Below, piece by piece: positions 38,974 to 49,153 of a stretch of DNA of 64,000 nucleotides. The stretch's first letter is position 1. Every line of letters begins with the position of its first letter. Below the pieces are notes generated by a model that was given only the letters and a program-made list of their open reading frames with translations, was not told the DNA's origin and searched no databases. Source of the stretch: Saprospiraceae bacterium (lineage in GTDB: Bacteria > Bacteroidota > Bacteroidia > Chitinophagales > Saprospiraceae); NCBI GenBank assembly GCA_016711125.1, contig JADJTQ010000013.1:98664-162663 (forward strand). The letters run 5' to 3'. Position numbers and translations under genes: made by a program.

Positions 38974-40815
38974 ATGAATAAGATGATGATCTTACTCTTT
39001 GGTATTGCCCTAACCTTCCCCACCCAAGCCCAGCCAAACCATTGTGGTTTTGATGCGAGGATAGATAAGGCAATACAAGAAACCCCCAGTTTCTTAAGAA
39101 CCCTACAAAACCAGGAAATCGCGATTCAATCCGCCAGAAAACGGAATGAACGCAGTCTTGACAACGGCCTGACCACCATACCGGTAGTCGTACATGTATT
39201 ACACATAGGTCAGAAGATCGGGAGTACCGTAAATATTAGTGACGCTCAGATCCATAGTGCGATAGAGCAACTTAACAAAGCATTCGCGGGCACAGACGGG
39301 TATGCGACCCCTAATTCTCACATCCGTTTTGCGCTTGCAAATCGCGGGCCCGAATGTCAACCCACCAATGGCATTGTAAGGGTAGACGCCAGGACAATCT
39401 GTGCCGATGGAGATTGTTATGAGAATAAAGGGATCACCGCCAAAAATGAATTGGCAGTGAAGTCGCTTAGTCGTTGGCCAGCAAGAGACTACCTGAATAT
39501 TTGGGTCGTCAGGGAAATTGATGACAACGGAGCGAAACTGGGTATCCAGGGCTTTGCACAGTTTCCAGGGAGTGATCCCAATCTGGATGGCGTGACCATT
39601 TTGTATAACGCCATTGGATATGAAGAAAACGTGAGTAGTTCGTTTGATTTGAAGAGTAACACCAGGCTGGGTACCATTTTGGTGCACGAAGTCGGTCACG
39701 CTCTAGGGCTATATCATAGTTTTGAAGGAGACGATTACAATCGGGATGGGATCGGAGATCGTTGCCCTTCCATGACAGGCTGCGGACCTTACAACGGCGA
39801 CTGTCTTGATGATACACCTCCTCACCGTAGATCACTTGGCACCTGCGCCGTATCAGGCACCAATGTGTGTGATGGTGGTTTTTCCAATGAGCTTTTTATC
39901 CACAATTTTATGGACTATTCCAGTGAAGATTGTCAATATGAATTCACAAAGGGTCAGGTAGACCGGATGAAAGCTGTACTTCAGACTTCAAGATCAGGAT
40001 GGACATACTCAACCGGTAATCTACAGGTGGCCAATGGAAAAACCACAGCTGCTCAGTGTACACCACAGACCAAGTATCCCAACAATTCTTTCAATCTTGG
40101 TGTGATTGAATTTACCTGGGACAATCAGGTACAGTACTCAGGCAATACCAAGGAAGATGGTGGATATGTGGATCATTGGTGCAGTGTTTTTACAGCACAA
40201 CCAGGAAAAACGTCGGCATTGAAGATCAATACCGGTGATCAGAACGTGCAAAACGTCAAAGTATACATCGACTACAACGGTGATGGAGACTTCGAAGATA
40301 GTGGGGAGAATGTATTAAGCTCAGAAAAAGCAAAACTACATTTAGGCCAGGTGGCGGTTCCTGTCACCGCAAAAAAGGGAGTAAACCTGAGAATGCGGGC
40401 GATTGCCAGTTATTCAGGATTTAAGATTTCAGGACCATGCTTTCAACCATATTATGGTCAGGTAGAAGATTTTTCACTGATGATAGGTGTTCCATCTGCA
40501 GATGGCCAGCCAGATCTGGTGGTTTCACCTGAAGTCAATGACGCCAACCAAGCCTTTGTTGCCGGGGAAGAAGCGGAATACACAGTTTATCCAAATCCGG
40601 TGGCTGAGGTTTTGTATATCTCAGGCTCGTCAATCGGCCAAATCCAGGAAATTGAAATTTTGGACGTGGAAGGTAGATTGATCAGTAACTATGAGTATAA
40701 AGTTCCTATTGAAGATGTAATCTCTATTAAGTTGAGCAATTTAGCTACCGGTATTTACTATTTAAGGATAACAAATGAGGATGGAGTGACGGTGAAGAAA
40801 CTCAATCGAATCTGA
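38974..40815 (+). CDS. Secreted M43-family zinc metalloprotease with GEVED and T9SS type A sorting domains
   Basis: 613 aa. Seen: signal peptide (MMILLFGIALTFPTQAQ); propeptide-like region with IPVVVHVLHIG; the catalytic extended zinc motif HEVGHALGLYH near residue 236, followed by FMDYSSEDC, whose Met is the metzincin Met-turn; a GEVED domain (VYIDYNGDGDFEDSGENV, and GQVEDFSLMIG) near residues 400-500; and a C-terminal type A sorting domain (YPNPVAEVLYISG, GIYYLRITNEDG). Pappalysin-like M43 enzymes cleave extracellular proteins. I use ATG 38974 because it starts the signal peptide; an in-frame TTG lies at 38950. A terminator follows 27 nt after the stop. Confidence 0.92.
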   Translation: MNKMMILLFGIALTFPTQAQPNHCGFDARIDKAIQETPSFLRTLQNQEIAIQSARKRNERSLDNGLTTIPVVVHVLHIGQKIGSTVNISDAQIHSAIEQLNKAFAGTDGYATPNSHIRFALANRGPECQPTNGIVRVDARTICADGDCYENKGITAKNELAVKSLSRWPARDYLNIWVVREIDDNGAKLGIQGFAQFPGSDPNLDGVTILYNAIGYEENVSSSFDLKSNTRLGTILVHEVGHALGLYHSFEGDDYNRDGIGDRCPSMTGCGPYNGDCLDDTPPHRRSLGTCAVSGTNVCDGGFSNELFIHNFMDYSSEDCQYEFTKGQVDRMKAVLQTSRSGWTYSTGNLQVANGKTTAAQCTPQTKYPNNSFNLGVIEFTWDNQVQYSGNTKEDGGYVDHWCSVFTAQPGKTSALKINTGDQNVQNVKVYIDYNGDGDFEDSGENVLSSEKAKLHLGQVAVPVTAKKGVNLRMRAIASYSGFKISGPCFQPYYGQVEDFSLMIGVPSADGQPDLVVSPEVNDANQAFVAGEEAEYTVYPNPVAEVLYISGSSIGQIQEIEILDVEGRLISNYEYKVPIEDVISIKLSNLATGIYYLRITNEDGVTVKKLNRI

Positions 40816-40841
40816 CAGTCTTTTAACAAATATCAAATGAA

Positions 40842-40888
40842 GGAAAAGGTGTGGGGACACAAAGTCGCGCACCTTTTTCCCTTTTTTT
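40842..40888 (+). terminator. Rho-independent terminator of the M43 protease gene
   Basis: GGAAAAGGTGTG (40842-40853) pairs with CGCACCTTTTTCC (40868-40880) over 12 pairs with one bulged T, followed by seven T. Confidence 0.8.
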
Positions 40889-41169
40889 AGATGTCGGTTG
40901 AGAAGATTGGCTCAACTTGGTTGATGCCAATGAAGCGATGCCGGCCATATTGGAGCCAGGGGTTTAAGCTCGATAAACTACGTCCCGCATAATATTTACC
41001 ACGAAATATTAGGACTTGTATTGCCAAAAATACGTCGAAAGCCCCACCTTATATGGTTTCCCATCAAGCGATTTACCACCAATGGCACATCTGACAACTC
41101 GAATTTTCGCTATAAATCCGCTGATTTTGAACAAAGTATCATTTGGTTTGCAATTTCTTTGACTTAGAG
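40889..41169. other. Intergenic stretch without recognisable content
   Basis: About 280 nt between the protease terminator and the tRNA promoter. No open frame of note, no RNA fold and no repeat seen. Confidence 0.4.
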
Positions 41170-41199
41170 TTGGTTAAAATTTTTTAGATTGTATCTTTG
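41170..41199 (+). promoter_or_regulatory. Bacteroidota promoter of tRNA-Lys
   Basis: TTG at 41170-41172, exactly 19 nt, then TATCTTTG at 41192-41199: a full consensus match. The tRNA starts 22 nt further on, leaving a 5' leader of about 15 nt for RNase P. Confidence 0.8.
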
Positions 41200-41220
41200 C
41201 GGTCGCAAAAATGCAACGGA

Positions 41221-41293
41221 GATCGAGTAGCTCAGCCGGTAGAGCAACGGCCTTTTAAGCCGTGGGTCCTGGGTTCGAATCCCAGCTCGATCA
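41221..41293 (+). tRNA. tRNA-Lys (anticodon UUU)
   Basis: 73 nt. Acceptor stem GATCGAG / CTCGATC (7 pairs), D arm GCTCAGCCGGTAGAGC, anticodon arm ACGGC-CTTTTAA-GCCGT with anticodon TTT, T arm CTGGG-TTCGAAT-CCCAG, discriminator A. CCA is not encoded; eight T (41295-41302) follow at once and may end the transcript. Confidence 0.97.
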
Positions 41294-41487
41294 CTTTTTT
41301 TTCTTCCTTGGTCACATTCATACATGTGGCCCTTTCAATCTGATTTTTTCGGTATTTAACTTTCAAGGGGCGGATAGTTCCTAACCTTTTGTGGAGAACT
41401 TCACATATTAGAATTTCATAATATTTATAATTTGGCCGGTCGTTCAGAATTCGACTTGATGATGCTGATTAATGATAGTTTGGCTTA

Positions 41488-42634
41488 ATGAAACTGTTTA
41501 CAAACACCAATTTGATCGTCTATTTGTTTGCCCTCCTCACTGGATGGATGAATGCGTTTGGCCAGCTCACTTTTGCTAATGACGATTTCGTCAATGTCTC
41601 GGAAGATGTATCGGTAAGGGCCAATGTCCTGCACAATGATGACGGAGATGAAACCATATTTGATCTATCATCTTTCAGAATCTTGAAACAAGCACAATTT
41701 GGCATCGCGACCATAGATACCCCATGGTCATCTATACCCCAAGCCTGATTTTTTTGGAAGGGACTCATTTCATTATGAGATATGCAAATCTGGCGGCGAC
41801 TGCGATCAAGCGATGGTGAGAGTGCAAGTACATGATATCAATGATGCGCCCATTGCTGTAAATGACTTGGATACTTTAGATGAAGATACCGGCATATTGC
41901 TCAATGTATTACAAAACGATGCTGATCTGGCTGATGACATTATCGCCGAACATCACGCGATGCACCTTGTTCAGATGCCTAATCACGGAGACCTCCAAAT
42001 CGATGGAGATCAATTGATCTATACCCCGAAACCTAATTATTATGGCAATGACTACCTGAGATACGCTTTTTGTGATCAGGCTCTATGTGACACGGCTATG
42101 GTAAGGATCCATGTGAGGTCGATCAACGATGAGCCAATTGCCAAGGATGACTATCTTAACACCTTGTCGGATTTGTTGTTGGTATTTGATCCACTTATAA
42201 ATGATCATGATTCACTGGATATGGAAATCCTTGACTGGTCAATTATTTCGACCGAAGGACTTCGACAACCATCGCATGGCTTCACTTTTGTGGATCTGCA
42301 AGTTGGTCTTATGATCTATGTGCCAGATCTTGGGTTTGTCGGAGCAGATACTTTTGAGTATCAGGTTTGTGATCAAGGACCCGACACCATACTTTGTGAT
42401 ATTGCTTTGGTCTATGTGTCGGTATATTCACCGGCCCTTTCAAAGCCGCATCTTACTCCAGACCTGTGGGAGACGGTACGGTCAGGTCCGCAACGGCATT
42501 CATCAGCGAGAATAATCACTGAGCAACAACTTCAAAAAGTATTAAAAACCCACTCAGCGCAGGAGGACCTGTCACCCGGGAATTATCGATACATTCCAGA
42601 CCACCCCTTGGGTCTGGTACCTCAAACGTACTAA
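41488..42634 (+). CDS. Secreted cadherin-like/VCBS-type repeat protein, two frame breaks
   Basis: About 382 aa when rejoined. Seen: signal peptide (IVYLFALLTGWMNAFGQ), then three Ig/cadherin-like modules, each opening with ANDDFVNVSEDV, AVNDLDTLDEDTGILLNVL or AKDDYLNTLSDLLLVF and closing with a Tyr-Pro core (YTPKPNYYGNDYLRYAFC; YVPDLGFVGADTFEYQVC). The first module becomes complete (VIYTPKPDFFGRDSFHYEIC) only if single C bases are restored at about 41720 (CCCC) and about 41744 (CCCC). Its end (after SVYSPALSK) is unlike a sorting domain; either the protein has lost its T9SS tail or a further indel hides it. The gene is convergent with metZ (7-nt gap). Confidence 0.75.
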
Positions 42635-42641
42635 TGACAGG

Positions 42642-43808
42642 TTAGTCAAGGGCCTGTAAGATGTCTTGTGTAATATCATCAATGTGCTCCAGGCCTACTG
42701 AAATCCTGATCAAACCATCGCTTATGCCGACTGCCTCTCGTTCGGCTGTGCTCAGCTTGGAGTGCGTGGTCGATGCGGGGTGCGTGGCTATGGTACGACT
42801 ATCTCCGAGATTGGCAGAGAGACTACACATCTTTATTTTATTAAGAAAATTTCTACCTGCATCAGTACCTCCTTTGACCTGAAAACCAATGATGCCACCT
42901 CCATATTTCATTTGAGATTGTGCCAGTTCATACTGAGGATGACTTTCCAGAAACGGGTAAATCACTTCAGCTATCTTCGATTCGTTCTGCAGTCTTAGTG
43001 CGAGTGTGTGGGCATTTTGGCAATGACGCTCCATGCGTAGGGCTAGTGTTTCTAGGCTTTTAGATAAAATCCAGGCATTAAAAGGAGACATGGCGGGACC
43101 TGTATGCCGGCAGAAAAAAATCACCTTGTCAATGAGTTCCTGTTTCCCAAGAACAATGCCACCCAACACCCTGCCTTGTCCATCAATATACTTTGTGGCG
43201 CTGTGGGTAATGATGTCCGCACCTAATATGAGCGGATTTTGAATTACCGGAGTTGAAAAACAGTTGTCGACATTGAGGATGAGTCGGTGATTTCTGCAAA
43301 AATCAGCGGCCAATCGTAAATCGATGATTTGCAAAGCAGGATTCGATGGTGTTTCGAGAAGGACCATCTTTGTTTTGGGGGTCAGGGATTCCTGCCATTG
43401 TTCGATCTGGATGCCATCGACATAAGTGAAGGTAATGCCAAAACGTGGCAGAAGTTGTGACAAAATTTGATGGGTTGAGCCGAATAAGGCCCGGCTAGCT
43501 ATAATATGGTCACCCGAATCAAGAAGAGCTGCCATGCTACACCATACAGCTGCCATTCCTGATGCAGTTGCAAAACCGGCATCAGCACCTTCAAGCACGC
43601 ACATTTTCTGGATAAACTCCTCAGTATTGGGGTTGGCATATCTGGAGTAGACATCACCTTCGATATCACCTGCAAACATACCGGCCATCTCTTCGGCACT
43701 ACCAAAAGTGAAGCTCGAAGTGAGAAAAAGAGGCACACTGTGCTCCCGATATTGGGTGCGCTCAATTTGCCCCCGAATTGCTGTTGTCTCTTGGTTCGAT
43801 TTTTTCAT
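42642..43808 (-). CDS. metZ: O-succinyl/acetylhomoserine sulfhydrylase (Cys/Met-metabolism PLP enzyme)
   Basis: 388 aa PLP enzyme of the gamma family. Seen: YSRYANPNTEEFIQKMC, the cofactor loop ASGMAAVWCSMAALL, ETPSNPALQIIDL, NVDNCFSTPV and the Schiff-base Lys in THSATKYIDGQGRVLGG. The C-terminus has SLGDSRT-type SANLGDSRTIATHPASTTH and GLIRISVGLEH. It would make homocysteine from activated homoserine and sulfide. Cystathionine gamma-synthase or methionine gamma-lyase share the fold; the nearby metX supports the sulfhydrylase role. The gene follows osmC by 3 nt. Confidence 0.88.
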   Translation of the reverse strand: MKKSNQETTAIRGQIERTQYREHSVPLFLTSSFTFGSAEEMAGMFAGDIEGDVYSRYANPNTEEFIQKMCVLEGADAGFATASGMAAVWCSMAALLDSGDHIIASRALFGSTHQILSQLLPRFGITFTYVDGIQIEQWQESLTPKTKMVLLETPSNPALQIIDLRLAADFCRNHRLILNVDNCFSTPVIQNPLILGADIITHSATKYIDGQGRVLGGIVLGKQELIDKVIFFCRHTGPAMSPFNAWILSKSLETLALRMERHCQNAHTLALRLQNESKIAEVIYPFLESHPQYELAQSQMKYGGGIIGFQVKGGTDAGRNFLNKIKMCSLSANLGDSRTIATHPASTTHSKLSTAEREAVGISDGLIRISVGLEHIDDITQDILQALD

Positions 43809-43811
43809 CTA

Positions 43812-44240
43812 TCAATGAGCATTAATGTCAAAATCATAACTGATTTTGGCTGTTTTTTTGAGGATTTGAGCCACTGAGCAATAGTCATCTAAACTTAAAT
43901 CGATAGCTCGTTTGGCTTTTTCTTCCTTGATGTTGCCATCAAAATGGAAAGACATATGAATGCTGGCAAATTCAGAGTGGTTACCTACGCTCACTCTCTC
44001 CGCCAGCACATCAATCCTGATATCATCCAATTGTTGACGTTGTTTTTTCATAATCAATATAATATCAATGGCACTACAGCTGGCTAGGCTTGCAAGTAAT
44101 AACTCCATGGGTCTCAATCCGTTGCCTTGACCTCCAATATCAGGAGAACCATCGGTGTCGACCGTATTTCCATTCTGGTTGGTGCTCTCCAAATGAAATT
44201 CTCCAGACTTTCGTCGCAGCGATAACTGCACATTTGCCAT
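43812..44240 (-). CDS. OsmC-family protein
   Basis: 142 aa. OsmC/Ohr proteins use two Cys to reduce organic peroxides. Seen: NGLRPMELLLASLASCSAIDII with one conserved Cys near residue 76, and the second Cys in DDYCSVAQILKK near residue 128, both placed as in OsmC. The substrate is not established. The gene is 3 nt ahead of metZ and divergent from metX, a methionine/sulfur arrangement; a role in persulfide or oxidised-sulfur handling is inference. Confidence 0.85.
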   Translation of the reverse strand: MANVQLSLRRKSGEFHLESTNQNGNTVDTDGSPDIGGQGNGLRPMELLLASLASCSAIDIILIMKKQRQQLDDIRIDVLAERVSVGNHSEFASIHMSFHFDGNIKEEKAKRAIDLSLDDYCSVAQILKKTAKISYDFDINAH

Positions 44241-44366
44241 GATAAATTTATTTTTTCTTCATAAATGGGTACAAAAGTGTGAAATATTTGCAGGTAATCT
44301 ACATCTATGCGCTTCAATTCTTAATTGTTGCTTCACTATCTTTGACCGGTCATTAAGAACAGCGCC

Positions 44367-45385
44367 TTGAAAATTTACAGATATCATCATCCCTTTCATT
44401 TAGAATGTGGTGCAACATTGCCAGAAATTGAAATAGGTTTTACAACCTATGGCAAACTCAGCCCGGAGTGTGATAATGTGATCTGGGTTTGCCACGCACT
44501 TACCGCTAATTCTGATCCAAAAGAATGGTGGCCAGGTCTGTTGGGTGAGGGTAAACTCTATGATCCTGACAAGCATTTTATCGTGTGTGCCAATATGCTC
44601 GGCTCTTGCTACGGAAGTACCAATCCCGACACGGTCAATCCAATGACTGGCAAACGTTATGGAAAAGATTTCCCCTTGATTACGGTGAGGGATATCGTCA
44701 AGGGATTGATTCTGTTGCGTATCCACTTAGGAATTGAGCATATCCATCTCGCAACTGGTGGATCCATGGGAGGCCAGCAGGTACTTGAGTGGGCCGTCAT
44801 GGAACCTGCAGTGATCAGGCATCTTGTGGTTATTGGTACTAATGCCAAGCATTCGCCCTGGGGCATTGCGTTTAATGAAGCTCAACGTATGGCTCTGGAA
44901 GCCGACATGACTTTATATGAAGAATCTGCTGATGCCGGCATGAAGGGTTTGGAGGCCGCAAGAGCAGTAGCGATGTTGAGCTACCGCAATTACGAGGCCT
45001 ATCACCTAACTCAAATGGAAGAGGAAGAGAAAATTGATGACTTCAAGGCCAGCTCATATCAGCGCTATCAAGGACTCAAATTGCGTAAGCGATTCCGACC
45101 ACTGGCATACAAGGTCTTAAGCAAAGCAATGGATACCCACGACCTTGGAAGAGACCGTGGAGGATATGCTCAGGCGCTTTCTACCATTCAGTCACGCTCG
45201 TTGATTTTTGCATTAAATCTGATTTTTTATTTCCAATTTGGGAGCAAGAGGAGATTACCCGGTATGTTTCCAACGCTCTATTGGAAGTCATCGACTCTCC
45301 ATTTGGTCACGATGGTTTTTTGATCGAATTTGCGCAAATCACTCACAAAGTCAATGAGTTTCTTGACGGCCATATTCGGAAATAG
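44367..45385 (+). CDS. metX: Homoserine O-acetyltransferase, one frame break near the end
   Basis: About 339 aa, alpha/beta-hydrolase that acetylates (or succinylates) homoserine. Seen: GATLPEIEIGFTTYGKL, NVIWVCHALTANSD, the nucleophile elbow GGSMGGQQVLEW with Ser in the centre, and IGTNAKHSPWGIAFNEAQR. The frame breaks at about 45208-45218; in the next frame SDFLFPIWEQEE and DSPFGHDGFL complete the catalytic Asp/His region, and the stop falls at 45383-45385. A TTG at 44367 starts the frame (LKIYRYHHPF) and no ATG is available. Together with the divergent metZ it supplies homocysteine for methionine. Confidence 0.92.
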
Positions 45386-45403
45386 TTGCAATAAATAAGT
45401 ATC

Positions 45404-48400
45404 ATGGAAATCAAACATAATAGATATAAAAGGCTCCTGGTAGCCAACCGAGGCGAAATCGCAATCCGGGTTTTGCGTGCGGCTTCTGAATTGAAGCTTC
45501 GTACCATTGCTATATACACTTATGAAGATCGCTATTCATTACATCGCTATAAAGCTGACGAATCGTATCAAATCGGTCAGGATTCCGAACCACTCAAGCC
45601 TTACCTCGACATTGAAGAAATTATTCGCATCGCCAAAAAGTATCGGGTAGATGCGATTCACCCTGGTTATGGGTTCCTTTGTGAGAATGTGCATTTTGTG
45701 CGAAGGTGTGAGGAGGAAGGAATCATTTTTGTTGGCCCAGCCTCGGAGGTCATGGAGAAGCTTGGCGACAAAGTAAAGGCCAAGCAGATTGCCCAGGTTA
45801 CTCAGGTACCAACGATACCTGATAGTCAACTTGATCTTTCCGACCTGGATAAGTTAATGGAAGAAGCGAGAGCAATTGGATTTCCTTTGGTTGCAAAGGC
45901 AGCCGGTGGAGGCGGTGGCAGAGGCATGCGCATAGTACGAATGGAAAAGGATCTGATTGATGCTTTTGAAGAAGCACAGGGTGAAGCCCGGGTTGCGTTT
46001 GGGGATGGACGGGTGTTTCTCGAAAAATTTATTGAAGAACCCAAACACATTGAGATCCAGATTTTAGGTGACCGCTATGGTAATATTGTGCACCTCTATG
46101 AGCGCGACTGTAGTGTACAGCGTCGTTTTCAAAAGGTAGTTGAGATAGCTCCCAATATTACCCTTCAGCAAAATACAAAGGATAAGATTTATGAATATGC
46201 TCTCCGAATCGCCAGGGCATGTAGGTTATTCAAATGCCGGCACCGTTGAATTTTAGTAGATCCGGATGAGCAAATTTACTTTATTGAAGTCAATCCCCGT
46301 ATTCAGGTTGAACATACGATCACCGAAGAGATAACGGGGATCGATTTGGTCAGATCCCAACTGTTGATCTCCATGGGATATGAATTAGCCCATCCCACTA
46401 TTTTCATTTCCAAACAGGAAGACATTCAAATCAAAGGCCATGCCGTGCAATGCCGTATCACGACAGAAGATCCAATTAACGGGTTTAAGCCAGATTATGG
46501 GACTTTGATTGCCTATCGTAGTGCCAGCGGGTTCGGAATCAGGCTTGATGCAGGAAGCGCTTATCCGGGCTCCACGATCTCACCTTTCTTTGATAGTATG
46601 CTGGTGAAAGTGACAGCCTGGGTCGAACTCATAAGGGTGCATGTGAGCGATTGCACCGGGCCCTGGCTGAATTTCGCATCAGAGGAGTGGAGACCAACAT
46701 TGGATTTCTAATGAATCTGCTGGAGGAGCCGACATTTTTGGCTGGCGCAGCCACGGTAAATTACATAGGCCAAAACCAACAATTATTGATCCCTGCCAGA
46801 AGAAGGGACCGGGGTACCAAACTGCTGCGATACCTGGCTGAGGTGGTCGTAAATGGTCACCCTGATGTCAAATTTAAAGATCCCAACCGCAAGCTGACTC
46901 AGGCTCATGTGCCGCATGAAGATATCGATATTGAGATGCCTAAGGGTTCCCGGGATCGCCTTAAGGAGCTGGGACGGGAAGGCTTTACAAAGTGGCTCCG
47001 TTCTGAGCGGTCTATACACTTTACGGATACCACTTTCAGAGATGCGCACCAATCTCTATTAGCCACACGAATGCGAACTTATGATATGCTCAAGGTGGCT
47101 GATGGTTTTGCAAGAATCCATGGTGCCGATGTTTTCTCGATGGAAGTTTGGGGTGGAGCCACATTCGATGTCTCAATGCGTTTTTTACATGAAGATCCGT
47201 GGACCCGGTTAAAGCTTTTTAGAGATGCCATACCCAATATCCTTTTGCAGATGCTGCTTAGGGGTTCTAATGGGGTAGGGTATAAGGCTTATCCGGACAA
47301 TCTGATCGAGTCTTTTGTGATCAAAGCCTGGGAGAGTGGTATCGATCTATTCCGGATTTTTGATTCACTCAATTGGGTGCCCAATCTTAAAACGAGCATC
47401 CGGGTAGTTCGTGAAAAAACGGATGCCCTGGCAGAGGCTTGCATTTGCTATACCGGCGATGTCTCAGATCCAACCCGGACTAAATATAATCTACAGTACT
47501 ATCTGGATCTTGCCCGCAGACTTGAGGACGAAGGCGCTCATATACTAGCGATCAAAGATATGGCAGGTCTACTCAAGCCGTTGGCGGCCGAGATGTTGAT
47601 ATCCGCTCTTAGAGAAGTAATTGACATTCCGATTCATTTGCATACCCACGATACATCTTCGATCCAGGCTGCTACCTACCTAAAGGCGATTGATGCTGGA
47701 GTCGATGTCGTAGATGTGGCCATTAGTTCCTTGTCTGGACTAACATCACAACCCAACTTTAATTCAGTGGTGGCTATGTTGAAAGGCCATCCTCGAGAGA
47801 ATCGATTAAATCTGAAAAGCCTCAATCAATACGCCGATTATTGGGAGGTTGTGCGTACCTATTATTATCCTTTTGAAACCGAACTGAGAGCAGGCACAGC
47901 AAGTGTATATGATCATGAAATACCAGGTGGTCAGTACAGTAACCTCAGGCCTCAGGCAAGGGGTTTAGGATTGGAAGATAAGTTTGAAAAAATCAAGGAA
48001 AATTACCAAACTGCCAATGAACTTTTTGGTGATATTGTCAAAGTGACACCTTCCTCGAAGGTAGTGGGAGATATGGCCATGTTTATGACTGCCAATAAAC
48101 TTGAAAAGCAAGATGTATTAAATAAGGCTGATACGCTCTCATTTCCCGAAAGCGTCAAATCACTTTTTAGGGGTGAGATCGGACAACCTTACGGGGGTTT
48201 TCCTGAACCTCTACAGGTTGCGGTACTCAAAGGTGAAGTTCCTTTTACAGATCGGCCTAATGCTCACCTTGAACCAATCGATCTAACCATTGAATTTGAA
48301 AGTTTTAAAAAGAAATATGGTCCTTATGTAAACTATAATGACTTCTTATCCTCTCAATTATATCCTCAGGTTTTTGATGAATTCTTTCAACATTATAACC

Positions 48401-48873
48401 AATTTGGGGTAGTTCGTACCCTTCCAACGCCAGCCTTTTTCTTTGGTCTGAAAGAAAACGAAGAAATTCTGATTGAGCTGGGGGAAGGTAAAAATCTGCT
48501 GGTGCAATACATCAATTGCTCCAAACCGGATTCTTCAGGAGAAGTGATGGTTTATTTTAAACTAAACGGTCAAAGTCGGGTGATTCCTGTATTTGACATG
48601 TCGTCAAAAGTGGAGCGAAAAGTGCGTAAAAAAGCTGAGAAAGTCACCCAAATCGGGTCGCCTTTACAAGGCAGCTTAGCTTCGATACTGGTCGAACCGG
48701 GACAAAAAGTCGAGGTCAATGAACCCCTCTTTGTGATCGAGGCTATGAAGATGGAAAGTACCATCACGGCCCCAATGGCAGGAGAAATATTAAAAATTTA
48801 TTTGTCGCCTAAGGATATGGTTGATCAGGATGACCTGGTTGTAGAAATCGACCCAGTCAAGGAATTGATCTGA
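45404..48873 (+). CDS. pyc: Pyruvate carboxylase, three frame breaks
   Basis: About 1,156 aa when rejoined, the standard single-chain length. Converts pyruvate plus bicarbonate to oxaloacetate. Seen: biotin-carboxylase domain (LLVANRGEIAIRVLRAA; KAAGGGGGRGMRIV; YERDCSVQRRFQKVVE; FIEVNPRIQVEHTITEE), carboxyltransferase domain (FTDTTFRDAHQSLLATRMRT; MEVWGGATFDVSMRFL; HLHTHDTS), and the C-terminal biotinyl domain with EAMKMEST near the end. Frame breaks at about 46216 (extra G before CATGTAGG), about 46252 (one T short) and about 46635, with domain continuity across each. It lies 18 nt after metX. Confidence 0.94.
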
Positions 48874-48889
48874 GAATAATTTTTTTCAC

Positions 48890-48998
48890 GTTAAGAATAT
48901 TCTCAACATTTTACTCAGTGACATACAGATTCCAAGATAAAGATTCTGGTAATTTGAATGTAGGTAATCGCGATAATTACCAATACACGTAGGTAATC
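48890..48998 (+). promoter_or_regulatory. Cluster of dyads and direct repeats upstream of the giant HYR gene
   Basis: Three elements lie here: an 18-nt palindrome with one mismatch (GTTAAGAATATTCTCAAC, 48890-48907); an inverted repeat GGTAAT-N7-ATTACC at 48963-48981 whose centre ATCGCGAT is itself a palindrome; and a direct repeat GTAGGTAATC at 48960-48969 and 48989-48998. The first could end pyc or bind a regulator; the others look like an operator region for the gene starting near 49154. No clean TAnnTTTG box was found in the remaining leader. Confidence 0.35.
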
Positions 48999-49153
48999 TG
49001 GCGAGATTTTTGATGAATATTCCTATTGAGGACTTAAGAAGCTTAGACTTAACCCCTCCGTGAACTTGATTTTGGCCTACCCATTGCATTTCTATTTGAC
49101 CGAATAGAAAACCGTAAGACGATCTCGATCCAAACGCTTAATGGTAATTGCTT

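Noticed and set aside
44241..44366. SAM riboswitch between osmC and metX
   Set aside because: No SAM-I, SAM-II or SAH core sequence recognised in the 126 nt.
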